Source: CBDCFT01 sp965216365 (GTDB lineage: Bacteria > Pseudomonadota > Gammaproteobacteria > Arenicellales > CBDCFT01). From it: 64,000 nt of DNA. A program made the translations under genes and the position numbers. The notes beneath the pieces were generated by a model. It did not search any database and was not told where the DNA came from. It saw only the letters and a list, made by a program, of their open reading frames with translations. Positions within the stretch are counted from its first letter, which is position 1. Each line of letters begins with the position of its first letter. Positions 32,245 through 40,760 of this stretch are shown here, in pieces. The stretch spans positions 1-64,000 of the forward strand of contig CBDCFT010000061.1 in NCBI GenBank assembly GCA_965216365.1. Direction: 5' to 3'.

Positions 32245-32307
32245 TTGTCATGGGGCATCAGTTAAACCAATATAATCGACCGGCGCATGACCCATTTGGG
32301 CTATAAT
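32245..32307 (+). promoter_or_regulatory. putative promoter(s) of the LuxR-type gene
   Basis: Two exact TATAAT boxes at 32271-32276 and 32302-32307, with TTGTCA at 32245-32250 a possible -35 (20-base spacing to the first box, longer than ideal). Transcription would begin near 32283 or 32313, so the start codon at 32338 rather than 32287 is favoured. Confidence 0.4.
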
Positions 32308-32337
32308 TCAAGTGCAGTACTGCGGGGAACGAGCGAT

Positions 32338-33444
32338 ATGGTAGAACGACCAGAGGGGGGAGACGTATCGGCCGAGATTGTCGAGAGAATTTATCGCGAC
32401 TTGACGACCGCCGATCTACCCGATTTACTCAAGCAAATAGCCACTCTCATCGGTGTCGCTGAAGTCGCTATCTACACCGCGCCGCCCGGTTCGGAACAAT
32501 TCCAATCCGTTATTGGCGGGTGTATCGAGGATAACGTTCATCAACAATATGTGGACACGTATCAGCATAGCGATATCCAAATACAACGGCTGTTGCGTGC
32601 TAAACATACCAATTTTCTTACCGGCCAAGATTTAACGACTTTTGACGAACTCAAACATTGTTGTGTCCACAATGATTACCTAAGACCGAACAGAATTGAT
32701 TCGCAACTGGTTTACGCTATGCGTGGGAATCATGGCCATAGGCGAACATTTGTTGCTATGAGAGAGCACAAGGCCGGGTCTTATCAGGATTGGCAAATTG
32801 CGTTGTTCAGGGAAATCGCGGTTAAAATCAAAGACAGTCTTAACCTGCACGACACGGTACGTAAGCTTCAGCTCGATAACGCCATTTCTAGCTTAGTTCT
32901 AAAGAGCGCAAGCATAGGTCTTGCGGTATTGAATAGTGAATACATTCCCATCTATATAAATGACGTGTTCCGCAATATTGTAAACCAAACAAAATGTCTT
33001 GGTGTACAAGACGATGGAATCCGCTGTAACAATGAAAACGACAAAACACTGACACGGTTACTACAAAATGCAATGGTCGGATTGTCCGGCAGTATGGGTT
33101 TGGCAAAGAACGGAGCCATGGTCAGACTAGAAGTAACACCGTTTATTGATTCTTTTGACGAATATTTAGTGTTTTCGTCTGATGCTCGAATTCTTATTCT
33201 ATTGCGGGAAGAACGGGTAACCAAAAAATTTGATCTTGTTGCGATTAGATATCACTTGAGTATTTCACCCGCCGAATCACGGCTTGTTTTCCACCTCGTA
33301 AATGGAGGTACGATCAATAGCTATGCCGCTCAGTGGCGCGTCAGTACGCACACAGCTAGAAATCAACTGAAATCGGTTTTTAACAAGACTGGAATTCATT
33401 CACAAAAGGAATTGGTGGCCAAGATTCTTCGTGATCTTTGTTGA
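32338..33444 (+). CDS. LuxR-type (C-terminal HTH) transcriptional regulator
   Basis: ATG 32338 has GGGGA nine bases upstream; an in-frame ATG at 32287 lies at the predicted transcription start and is less likely. The product is 368 residues. Residues about 1-300 contain two sensor-like regions of PAS or GAF type with no clear ligand motif. The C-terminal 60 residues (YHLSISPAESRLVFHLVNGG, then WRVSTHTARNQLKSVFNKTG) form a LuxR-type DNA-binding domain. This layout is common for single-gene regulators in gammaproteobacteria. Divergent from LPAHAQ copy 3, so it is the best candidate regulator of the cluster. Confidence 0.82.
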   Translation: MVERPEGGDVSAEIVERIYRDLTTADLPDLLKQIATLIGVAEVAIYTAPPGSEQFQSVIGGCIEDNVHQQYVDTYQHSDIQIQRLLRAKHTNFLTGQDLTTFDELKHCCVHNDYLRPNRIDSQLVYAMRGNHGHRRTFVAMREHKAGSYQDWQIALFREIAVKIKDSLNLHDTVRKLQLDNAISSLVLKSASIGLAVLNSEYIPIYINDVFRNIVNQTKCLGVQDDGIRCNNENDKTLTRLLQNAMVGLSGSMGLAKNGAMVRLEVTPFIDSFDEYLVFSSDARILILLREERVTKKFDLVAIRYHLSISPAESRLVFHLVNGGTINSYAAQWRVSTHTARNQLKSVFNKTGIHSQKELVAKILRDLC

Positions 33445-33577
33445 AACGATCGTTAAGAAAGCTTAGTTCAGATATTAGTGACGACCTGCCACCGAACTGC
33501 TAAATCGTTTGCTGCGTTTCGAATGTTGTTGCGGACACCACACAATACGGTGAACACGTATCGAATAAAGAGTATAG

Positions 33578-34780
33578 CTAGTTATCGACAGGAGCTTGGT
33601 TGCGAACGCGATAAAAAGCATACCGTATCGTAGAACGTATGCGTTGAATCATCCAAAATCCAATACGCGTCCAATGCCGTATACACCGGATCGGTCCGGA
33701 GGCGTTCTGCTCCGGTGGTACGGCGTAGTACAAGTGCCACCACCAGGCCGGTGGCCAAACGATGTTTGTTAGATATTTTAAACTGCGCCGAAAGTCGCGG
33801 ATTGACCACGGCACACTGGACAGTGTAGGAATACCCCGACCCACACCCGGTGGGGCAGGCACTGTAGGCGGCGATATTCTACGTTGTAATATCATCGGCA
33901 TCGAGGAAACGTAGTGTAAACAGCGAATAGTATTTTCGACAATCGGATGGTTTTGTTTAAGCAAAAGCCAATCGATATCCTCGTCAAAATACGCACAGTA
34001 AGCATAAACGTCTACGATGGAAATAAGCTTTGTTTCCATCATCGGTTCCGCCAGATGGCGGCACAGATGTTGCAGCATATCCGCGTGGCCGAGATGTTGT
34101 GCAGATACTTCGTCGACCGAGTAGTTTTCAACTTCACTCACCAGATTTTTCATTGAGATAGAGGCACGGGCATCAGGAGCAATCGCATCTCGATGGACTT
34201 CGACGCTGATTGTGAGACCGTCAATTATCTTTTTGGCGATGGCCATATGATGATGGTCGAATTTCGCGCCGGGACGAATCAAATCGGCGCCGCTGTAACC
34301 GAGTGATGTCAGTACCCGTTGCGCGTCGTTACATTTTTCTTTATCCACCAGGATGTCGATATCCGACATGGGACGCAATTCAGGTGCGGGATAAACCGTG
34401 TAGGCCAGTGCCGCACCTTTTAAAACAATGGTTGAAATTCCCTGCGATTCAAAGGCTTGCAAGATTTCAGTCAGCGCATGGGTTCGTACTTTAGTCGCCT
34501 GTTGGTGACGCAGAACTAATGACTTAAGCTGCAGTGCCGTGCTATCCGGAATTGCAACATTCAGCTGTTTAAGATGTCGATACAGCAGCGGCGCCATGCC
34601 ATGTTGTTCAGAACGTTGGGCTAAGCCTTTCCAAACATTCGGACTTGCAACGAGTTGTTTTATTTGATCAATTCGCTGCTGGTCCAGTTCGAGACAAGTG
34701 CAGGCGCGAAGTAATTGAGTCGATGCCGGAATGCTGTCAAGTTCCACCACGCCCTTTCCTGCAAGATTCCGGCTACTCAT
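33578..34780 (-). CDS. nucleotidyltransferase family protein (NTP_transf_5)
   Basis: A 400-residue protein. The core is LKGAALAYTVYPAPELRPMS followed by DIDILVDKE near residues 125-150, the nucleotidyltransferase-fold active site with paired Asp. EVHRDAIAPD near 200 is the other signature of this family. Members are found with PqqD-like and HprK-like proteins in HPr-rel-A-type loci and in some lasso-peptide clusters; no substrate is established that I know of. Here it is 24 bases downstream of ileS on the same strand, likely cotranscribed with it and so under T-box control, and close to the PqqD/HprK-GT genes at 25.6-27.7 kb. The last 100 residues are less conserved-looking and may be membrane-peripheral. 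Confidence 0.82.
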   Translation of the reverse strand: MSSRNLAGKGVVELDSIPASTQLLRACTCLELDQQRIDQIKQLVASPNVWKGLAQRSEQHGMAPLLYRHLKQLNVAIPDSTALQLKSLVLRHQQATKVRTHALTEILQAFESQGISTIVLKGAALAYTVYPAPELRPMSDIDILVDKEKCNDAQRVLTSLGYSGADLIRPGAKFDHHHMAIAKKIIDGLTISVEVHRDAIAPDARASISMKNLVSEVENYSVDEVSAQHLGHADMLQHLCRHLAEPMMETKLISIVDVYAYCAYFDEDIDWLLLKQNHPIVENTIRCLHYVSSMPMILQRRISPPTVPAPPGVGRGIPTLSSVPWSIRDFRRSLKYLTNIVWPPAWWWHLYYAVPPEQNASGPIRCIRHWTRIGFWMIQRIRSTIRYAFYRVRNQAPVDN

Positions 34781-34804
34781 CCATATTGATGTTTCATGGT
34801 GACT

Positions 34805-37800
34805 TTAACCGACGGCCTTTGCGAACTTTATTACCCAGTGTTCGTCATCCATTTTACGATCAATAGTGAATTGCGCGTCCGGAAATTCACCATCGACCCA
34901 TTCCGTAGCCAGCGTTTCGGACATGATGAATTCTTTGTGCGCAACGATTGCCTTTTCAACCATCGGACTACCCGTAATTTGTAGTTTTATACGGTCTGAT
35001 ACGATCAAACCCGCTTGTTTGCGCGCATCCTGCACCGTTCGAACCAATTCCCGAGCTACGCCTTCGAGCACTAACTCTTCGTTAAGTGAAGTATCCAAAG
35101 CTGCGAGAAAACCATTCTCTTCGGCACAGGCATAACCTTCGGCGGAGTCGGTTTCGATCAATACGTCATCCGGTTCAAACTCGATTGCTTGTTCGCCTAC
35201 GTTTACGTTAAAAGACTCGTTGTTCGCACATGCACTGGCAATGGCGCTGCCGTCGGCCTCGTTAAGCGCTTGTTTGATGGCTGGAATCAGCTTTCCATAG
35301 CGTTTGCCGATGCGTGGTAAATTGGGTTTGAGACGATACGTTACCAATTCCGCGTCACGCGCAATAAATTCGATTTCCTTGACGTTCAGTTCTTCCAGAA
35401 TTTGTTGTTCGTGAGTTTTGATAGCGTCTATCGCTTTTTCGTCCGGTGCGCGCACTAGCAATTTTGCCAGCGGTTGTCGTACGCGCACCTTGCTTGCCTC
35501 ACGTGCGGAACGGCCGAGTCCGACAATACGTTGCACCACATCGACTTCAAATAGCAAAGCGTCGTTCGAATACGCGGCATTGCTTTGCGGCCAACGGGTT
35601 ATATGCACGCTCTGAGTTGTTTTATCGTCGCGTGTGCGTACCAAATTCTGATGCACGGCTTCACTTAGAAAAGGCATGAACGGCGCCATCAAACGGTGAA
35701 TCACGTCAAGGCATTCGTGCAGCGTTAAATATGCTGACTGTTTATCGTCACCGGATTCCGCCTTCCAGAAACGGCGCCGGTTTCGTCGGATGTACCAGTT
35801 ACTAAGCTGATCAACGAAAGACTCGATTGCTTCTCCGGCAGTTTTAGCATCGAACTTGTCCATCGCTCGTGTCGTGTCGTTGACGGTTTTGTCCAACAAC
35901 GCCAACACCCAACGATCAATTTCTGGTCGTTTTTCGAACGGCACATCCTGAGTTAAATCAACGTCATCCAGTCGCGCATACATGATGAAAAACCCGTAGG
36001 TATTCCAGAACGTATTGACGAATGAACTGGCGACTTCGGCAATGATGTCGACTGAAATACGTTTTTGCACTTCGGGTGCGAGCCGCGCGAGAAAATACCA
36101 ACGCAAAGCGTCGGCACCGATGGTGTCGAATACATCGTAAGGATTAACGATGTTGCCGACGGACTTGGACATTTTTTTGCCGTCTTTATCGACAATATGC
36201 GACAGACAAACGCAATTTCGGTAGGCCACAGAGTCGGATACCAAAGTTGCGATGGCGTGTAAGGTATAAAACCAACCACGGGTCTGGTCGATAGCCTCGC
36301 AGATATAATCAGCCGGAAAATGCTTTTCAAAAGTCTCGGCGTTTTCAAATGGGTAATGCCATTGCGCGTAAGACATGGCGCCGGAATCGAACCAGCAATC
36401 GATAACTTCCGGCACACGCCGGTATTCTTTTCCATCTTTGGTGAAGGTCACATCGTCGATGGCAGGCCGGTGCAAATCGACCTCGCGTAGCTCCCGTCCG
36501 GCTAATGCTTCCAGCTCTTCCAGTGAACCGATACACATAAAATCACCTTCGCCGTCTGTCCACACCGGTAGTGGCGTGCCCCAGAAGCGTTCGCGGGATA
36601 ATGCCCAATCAATATTGTTTTCCAGCCAGTTGCCGAAGCGACCGTCGCGAATGGTTTCCGGCACCCAGTAAATGGTCTTGTTCAACTCGACCATGCGCTC
36701 CGCTACCTGGGTGGTGCGGATGTACCACGCATTCTTTGCGTAGTAGATGAGCGGATCACCGGTACGCCAGCCGTGCGGGTAGTTGTGCAAATAATCTTCC
36801 TTGCGGAATAATAATTCGCGTTCTTCAAGCAAGGCGATCAGTGTCGGGTCAGCTTCTTTAAAAAATTTACCTGCGACCGGCTCAACCTCCGATAGAAAAT
36901 ACCCGTCGAGTCCCACGCCGTGCACGACCGGCAAACCGTATTGTTGTCCGAGGTTTAAATCGTCGACGCCATAGGCAGGTGCGATATGCACGATACCTGT
37001 ACCATCTTCAGTCGTGACGAATTCAGCACTGACGACTTGAAAAGCATTGTCGTCGTTTTCAACTGGCAAGTAGTCAAACAATCGCTGGTAACGTGTGCCG
37101 AGCAGGTTACTTCCTTTGACCGTGCGAACGACGCGATGCTCTTGTTTACCAAAAATGGCTTCGCGTCGTGCTTCGGCAACAATTAAAGTTTCATCTGCGC
37201 ATTCGACATAGACATAGTCGATATTCTCACCCACCGCGGCAAGTAGATTCGACGGTAATGTCCACGGTGTTGTCGTCCAGACTAAAAACGATGTGTTTTC
37301 TTCATCGCACAATCGAAAGCGCACATAGACAGACGGATCGGTGATCTCTTTGTAGCCTTGTGCGACTTCATGCGACGACAGGGTTGCGCCAATACGCGGA
37401 TCGTAAGGTACGACTTTATAACCTTGATATATAAGATTCTTATCCCAAATAACTTTTAACAGATTCCAGACCGATTCGATGTAGTCGTTATTTAAGGTGT
37501 AATAGGCTTCATCCATGTTTACCCAAAAACCCATGCGTTCAGTCATTTTTTCCCAGTCACCGATATAACGCATAACTGATTCGCGACAGCGTTTCGTGAA
37601 CTCGGCAATGCCGACTTTGGCTTCGATTTCTTTTTTATCGAAGATACCGAGTTCTTTTTCTATTTCGTGTTCGACGGGCAATCCGTGTGTATCCCAACCC
37701 GCTTTACGTGGACAATGAAAACCACGCATGGTTTTGTAGCGCGGATAGACGTCTTTAAAAGTGCGAGCCAGTACGTGGTGAATACCGGGTTTGCCGTTGG

Positions 37801-37951
37801 CAGTAGGCGGGCCTTCGTTAAAGGTAAACAGAGGCCGTCCCTCGGATTGCTCCAGACTTTTCTCGAAAGATTTATTCTCACGCCAAAACTCAAGCACCTC
37901 TTGCTCGAGTTTTGGCCCGTTGTAGCGGCTGGATACTTCTTTGAATGGCAT
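34805..37951 (-). CDS. ileS: isoleucyl-tRNA synthetase, type 2 (eukaryote-like)
   Basis: ATG 37951 with TTGGAG nine bases upstream is the start (1048 residues); an in-frame codon at 37990 lies inside the terminator of the T-box leader and is rejected. Class I motifs: GIHHVLART near residue 50-58 (HIGH equivalent), the DTHGLPVEHEIEKELGI segment, and GKKMSKSVGN near 600. The NYPHGWRTGDP and YFLARLAPEVQKRIS segments and the anticodon-binding C-terminal domain fit the IleS2 clade. That clade is typically less sensitive to mupirocin and differs from the type 1 IleRS usually encoded next to ribF and lspA in gammaproteobacteria. Here neither neighbour is present. Together with the T-box leader this suggests acquisition by transfer. 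Confidence 0.93.
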   Translation of the reverse strand: MPFKEVSSRYNGPKLEQEVLEFWRENKSFEKSLEQSEGRPLFTFNEGPPTANGKPGIHHVLARTFKDVYPRYKTMRGFHCPRKAGWDTHGLPVEHEIEKELGIFDKKEIEAKVGIAEFTKRCRESVMRYIGDWEKMTERMGFWVNMDEAYYTLNNDYIESVWNLLKVIWDKNLIYQGYKVVPYDPRIGATLSSHEVAQGYKEITDPSVYVRFRLCDEENTSFLVWTTTPWTLPSNLLAAVGENIDYVYVECADETLIVAEARREAIFGKQEHRVVRTVKGSNLLGTRYQRLFDYLPVENDDNAFQVVSAEFVTTEDGTGIVHIAPAYGVDDLNLGQQYGLPVVHGVGLDGYFLSEVEPVAGKFFKEADPTLIALLEERELLFRKEDYLHNYPHGWRTGDPLIYYAKNAWYIRTTQVAERMVELNKTIYWVPETIRDGRFGNWLENNIDWALSRERFWGTPLPVWTDGEGDFMCIGSLEELEALAGRELREVDLHRPAIDDVTFTKDGKEYRRVPEVIDCWFDSGAMSYAQWHYPFENAETFEKHFPADYICEAIDQTRGWFYTLHAIATLVSDSVAYRNCVCLSHIVDKDGKKMSKSVGNIVNPYDVFDTIGADALRWYFLARLAPEVQKRISVDIIAEVASSFVNTFWNTYGFFIMYARLDDVDLTQDVPFEKRPEIDRWVLALLDKTVNDTTRAMDKFDAKTAGEAIESFVDQLSNWYIRRNRRRFWKAESGDDKQSAYLTLHECLDVIHRLMAPFMPFLSEAVHQNLVRTRDDKTTQSVHITRWPQSNAAYSNDALLFEVDVVQRIVGLGRSAREASKVRVRQPLAKLLVRAPDEKAIDAIKTHEQQILEELNVKEIEFIARDAELVTYRLKPNLPRIGKRYGKLIPAIKQALNEADGSAIASACANNESFNVNVGEQAIEFEPDDVLIETDSAEGYACAEENGFLAALDTSLNEELVLEGVARELVRTVQDARKQAGLIVSDRIKLQITGSPMVEKAIVAHKEFIMSETLATEWVDGEFPDAQFTIDRKMDDEHWVIKFAKAVG

Positions 37952-37964
37952 TTCTTTGTTCTCC

Positions 37965-38010
37965 AAAATAAAATCGCCCCGGGCCTGCATTACTGCAATG
38001 CCCGGGGCGA
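37965..38010 (-). terminator. T-box regulated intrinsic terminator
   Basis: Perfect 10-bp stem: 38000-38009 with 37975-37984, loop 15 bases, followed on the minus strand by ATTTTATTTT (37964-37973). It lies between the T-box motif and the ileS ribosome site, the normal place for the regulated terminator. Confidence 0.9.
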
Positions 38011-38340
38011 TGGGTATTTAAGTCGCGGTACCACCCGGTTTCACCTTTGCCCTTGCGGGCAATGGTCTTAACAAGTGACTGCCGTCACTCAAGCCCGGTG
38101 TCGAGGGCTAGTCGTCTGAGTCTACTGAGCATGACATCGGCTCGATATGCCGCAACATCTGCTGTTCGGTCAGCGGCTCCAGGGTGATTTTCACCGGGGT
38201 CCGGGTCGGGGCTTGCACTGTCTCCCGATCGCTGCTCCCGGAGGTATCCGGCTATTGGTCCCTTTCAAAGCCTTGCTGTTACTGGCGCAATCTACCCCGC
38301 GGCTTGCTAAAAGGCAAGTCACTCGCTCGTTGAGATTCAC
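37965..38340 (-). promoter_or_regulatory. T-box riboswitch leader of ileS
   Basis: Read on the minus strand, the leader contains GGGTGGTACCGCG (plus-strand 38024-38036), the highly conserved T-box sequence that pairs with the acceptor end of uncharged tRNA. It is followed by a perfect terminator stem and T run, then ileS. Upstream are further hairpins (for example around 38047-38062 and 38074-38087) and about 250 bases that could form Stem I and the specifier loop. I could not place the Ile specifier codon with confidence. Expected mechanism: uncharged tRNA-Ile stabilises the antiterminator and lets ileS (and the gene after it) be transcribed. The outer 5' limit is approximate. Confidence 0.88.
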
Positions 38341-38427
38341 AATTGTTTAACACCGTAGGTCTTGCGGTTGACAGGGATAGCGATTCAAGGGAAAACAGTC
38401 GTAATCAATCAGACACAGGCATTGAAA

Positions 38428-39177
38428 ATGAAGAATCGTTACTTCCCGGTTTGGCGGCGAATACTTTGTTTTATCTTCATATCGAATTTATCGCTCACTA
38501 CATCGGCAGATGAACCGGTTTCCGTGGTCGAGCTGTTTACATCCCACGGTTGTTATTCCTGTCCTGCCGCCGATGAGCATTTGGCGGATTTGATCAGTGA
38601 TCGAGACGATGTGATTGCCTTGGAATTTCACGTTGATTATTGGGACACACTGGTGTGGGGTTCGGATGGCAGTTGGAAAGACCCATTTTCGAGTCCGGAA
38701 TATACTCAACGCCAACGTGGTTATCACGCGGCAAATTTGAAAGGCCGGCGTGGTGTCTACACGCCGCAGATGGTGGTCGACGGTCGTTTCACCGCTGTCG
38801 GTTCGGATCGTAAGAGTATTAAAAAAGCGCTGTCGAAGAAAAACAACTCATCTCTGAACATCGACGTCGAATCAACCGGTACTGGTGTGTCCATCGTGCT
38901 TGATGGAGACGCATCGGACTCGGCCCAGGTCTGGTTAGTGACTTTTGATCGGGAGAAAACCACTGACATACCGCGCGGCGAAAACGCGGGCAAAACACTG
39001 GATAACCATCACATCGTAAAACGCATGCAACCGGTCGGCGACTGGAAGGGTACTGCGACAACTATTCAAGCGGACATAAACCTCGCCGAAGGAGAGGGTT
39101 GCGCGGTGTTGGTGCAGTCTTTGAGTTACGACACGCCGGGGCCGATCATGGGTGCATCTTATTGTCCGAGTTCGTGA
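38428..39177 (+). CDS. DUF1223 family exported thioredoxin-like protein
   Basis: ATG 38428 begins a signal peptide (RRILCFIFISNLSLTTSA-DE); the frame extends upstream to 38362 but without a leader-like start. The 249-residue product has VVELFTSHGCYSCPAADEHL near residues 27-46, with the C-Y-S-C redox-like motif, and EFHVDYWDTLVW and GVYTPQMVVDGR, all hallmarks of DUF1223. The family has a thioredoxin fold and unknown substrate; a periplasmic thiol or disulfide role is plausible. It is divergent from the T-box leader and ileS. Confidence 0.85.
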   Translation: MKNRYFPVWRRILCFIFISNLSLTTSADEPVSVVELFTSHGCYSCPAADEHLADLISDRDDVIALEFHVDYWDTLVWGSDGSWKDPFSSPEYTQRQRGYHAANLKGRRGVYTPQMVVDGRFTAVGSDRKSIKKALSKKNNSSLNIDVESTGTGVSIVLDGDASDSAQVWLVTFDREKTTDIPRGENAGKTLDNHHIVKRMQPVGDWKGTATTIQADINLAEGEGCAVLVQSLSYDTPGPIMGASYCPSS

Positions 39178-39307
39178 CAGTTACAGTTCTACTCAGGCGA
39201 ATAATATCTTCGGTATTTGCCTAACGACTAGTTTATGAGTAACTTGGTGGTATGCAGTATCACCAAACTCGCCACCTCGCGAAGTGACCGGTCGCGCAAT
39301 TAAAAGC

Positions 39308-40744
39308 ATGGCTAAGGGAATTTTGTCACGTGTTGGCGTGACCATAAAGCGGGACCCTGGTCGTGCACAATTGCACATTGGTCGAAATATCTCAATCGGC
39401 CCTACGATAATGCATTCGGAAATACTATCGTCCGATTCCACGAATTGTTGGTTAAAGCAGCTAAGTTTTAGTGGAAGCGGTGGGTCTTCAGCTAAAACAA
39501 CGAAGCCTAGTAATTTTCAGATTACATTGTCTGGCGAGTTCGTCACCATAGGCGACAATAATACCTGGTCGTGGCCGACCCATCTGCACAACGGTGTACG
39601 CACCGCCGGCATCAAAAACATGATGAATGGAGAAGTTAGACAGGTTATCGTCGATTTTCGTAATGCACAGGAAAAAGCCTTTGCCGGCATATTCACCAAT
39701 GTGGTGCATGAGCCGATTATGAGCATGTTTTTGATGGGCAGGGACAACGGTAAGGCATTTGCCAAAGGTTGGGTATATGATCCTGATAACCAACCGCGCG
39801 CCGATCAGTTTCGTTTAAACGGTGTAGTTGCACAAACGACACTAACAACATCGCAACCTGGATGGGAAGCGCACCTTGGACCGGTATTTGCCCACTTCAG
39901 TATGAAAGGCGAGGAACATTTTGCATTTTTTGAAACCACGACGGAAGCCTCTTGGCCGGACGATGAAGTCGTCCTAATTGAGTATCAAACATCATCCACC
40001 CGGCCAATAAACCGTTGCCGTTTTGCCAATGTCGAAGATCGCCTGCCCATGCCTGAAGGTGAAACGTTCAAACGCGTGTCAGGCAATCCTAATCCATTTA
40101 CGTTTCGCCTTTCGGGTTGCACGGCGTCATTAATGTTGCGTGACGTTGTTCACCATTATTTAGACAAAACCGTTGCGCAACTTGATCGCGTGCTTGACTG
40201 GGGTTGTGGTTGCGGACGCGTGTCGCGTCATTTTGCCGAGGATGCGAAGTCAACGGATTGGTGCGGTGTTGATATTGATGAGGTCGGCATTCAATGGGCG
40301 CAAGAGAATCTGCCGTTTGGCAATTTTCGCCATATCGAGCCGTTGGAGAAATTGCCTTTTCCTAACAACCACTTTGAATTTATCTTCGGTATTTCGGTAT
40401 TTACGCACTTGCGCGAACCCGATCACTTGTTCTGGTTGCAAGAGCTTGAGCGTGTTGTTGCGAACAATAGCATAGTCGCGGTCAGTATCGGTGGACAAAC
40501 GTTACGTGCTCGCTTATTTACAACTGACATCGACGAACTTGCCAATGACGAGATTGCGGGTTACACCGATCACGGTCGCAGCGACGCGATTGATGGCAGT
40601 ACCAATGATGTGGAGTACTATCGCAGCACGTTTATTTCAGAAAACTATGTTCACTCGGTTTGGAGTCGTTATTTCGACGTGCTCGACATTCATCCAGGTT
40701 TGGTCGGATGCCGGCAGGATCTGGTTATTTTGCGCAAGAAATAA
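39308..40744 (+). CDS. class I SAM-dependent methyltransferase with N-terminal extension
   Basis: About 478 residues from ATG 39308 (a GTG at 39284 is also possible). Residues about 1-270 form a large N-terminal region of beta-rich character that I do not recognise. The methyltransferase domain starts near 292: VLDWGCGCGRVSRHFAED is motif I with G-C-G-C-G, CGVDIDEVGIQWAQENL motif II, and LPFPNNHFEFIFGISVFTHL motif III/IV. Targets of such extended proteins are often lipopolysaccharide or glycan sugars, but that is a guess. It is convergent with the Sat-CysC gene, 16 bases apart at their stops. Confidence 0.75.
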   Translation: MAKGILSRVGVTIKRDPGRAQLHIGRNISIGPTIMHSEILSSDSTNCWLKQLSFSGSGGSSAKTTKPSNFQITLSGEFVTIGDNNTWSWPTHLHNGVRTAGIKNMMNGEVRQVIVDFRNAQEKAFAGIFTNVVHEPIMSMFLMGRDNGKAFAKGWVYDPDNQPRADQFRLNGVVAQTTLTTSQPGWEAHLGPVFAHFSMKGEEHFAFFETTTEASWPDDEVVLIEYQTSSTRPINRCRFANVEDRLPMPEGETFKRVSGNPNPFTFRLSGCTASLMLRDVVHHYLDKTVAQLDRVLDWGCGCGRVSRHFAEDAKSTDWCGVDIDEVGIQWAQENLPFGNFRHIEPLEKLPFPNNHFEFIFGISVFTHLREPDHLFWLQELERVVANNSIVAVSIGGQTLRARLFTTDIDELANDEIAGYTDHGRSDAIDGSTNDVEYYRSTFISENYVHSVWSRYFDVLDIHPGLVGCRQDLVILRKK

Positions 40745-40760
40745 ATTGAGTGAACGATCT

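Noticed and set aside
33479..33640. Frame with N-T-V-N-T-Y-R, like the recognition helix of a LuxR domain
   Set aside because: Too short, stops upstream at 33476 and runs into the nucleotidyltransferase gene; could be chance or a relic of a second LuxR gene.
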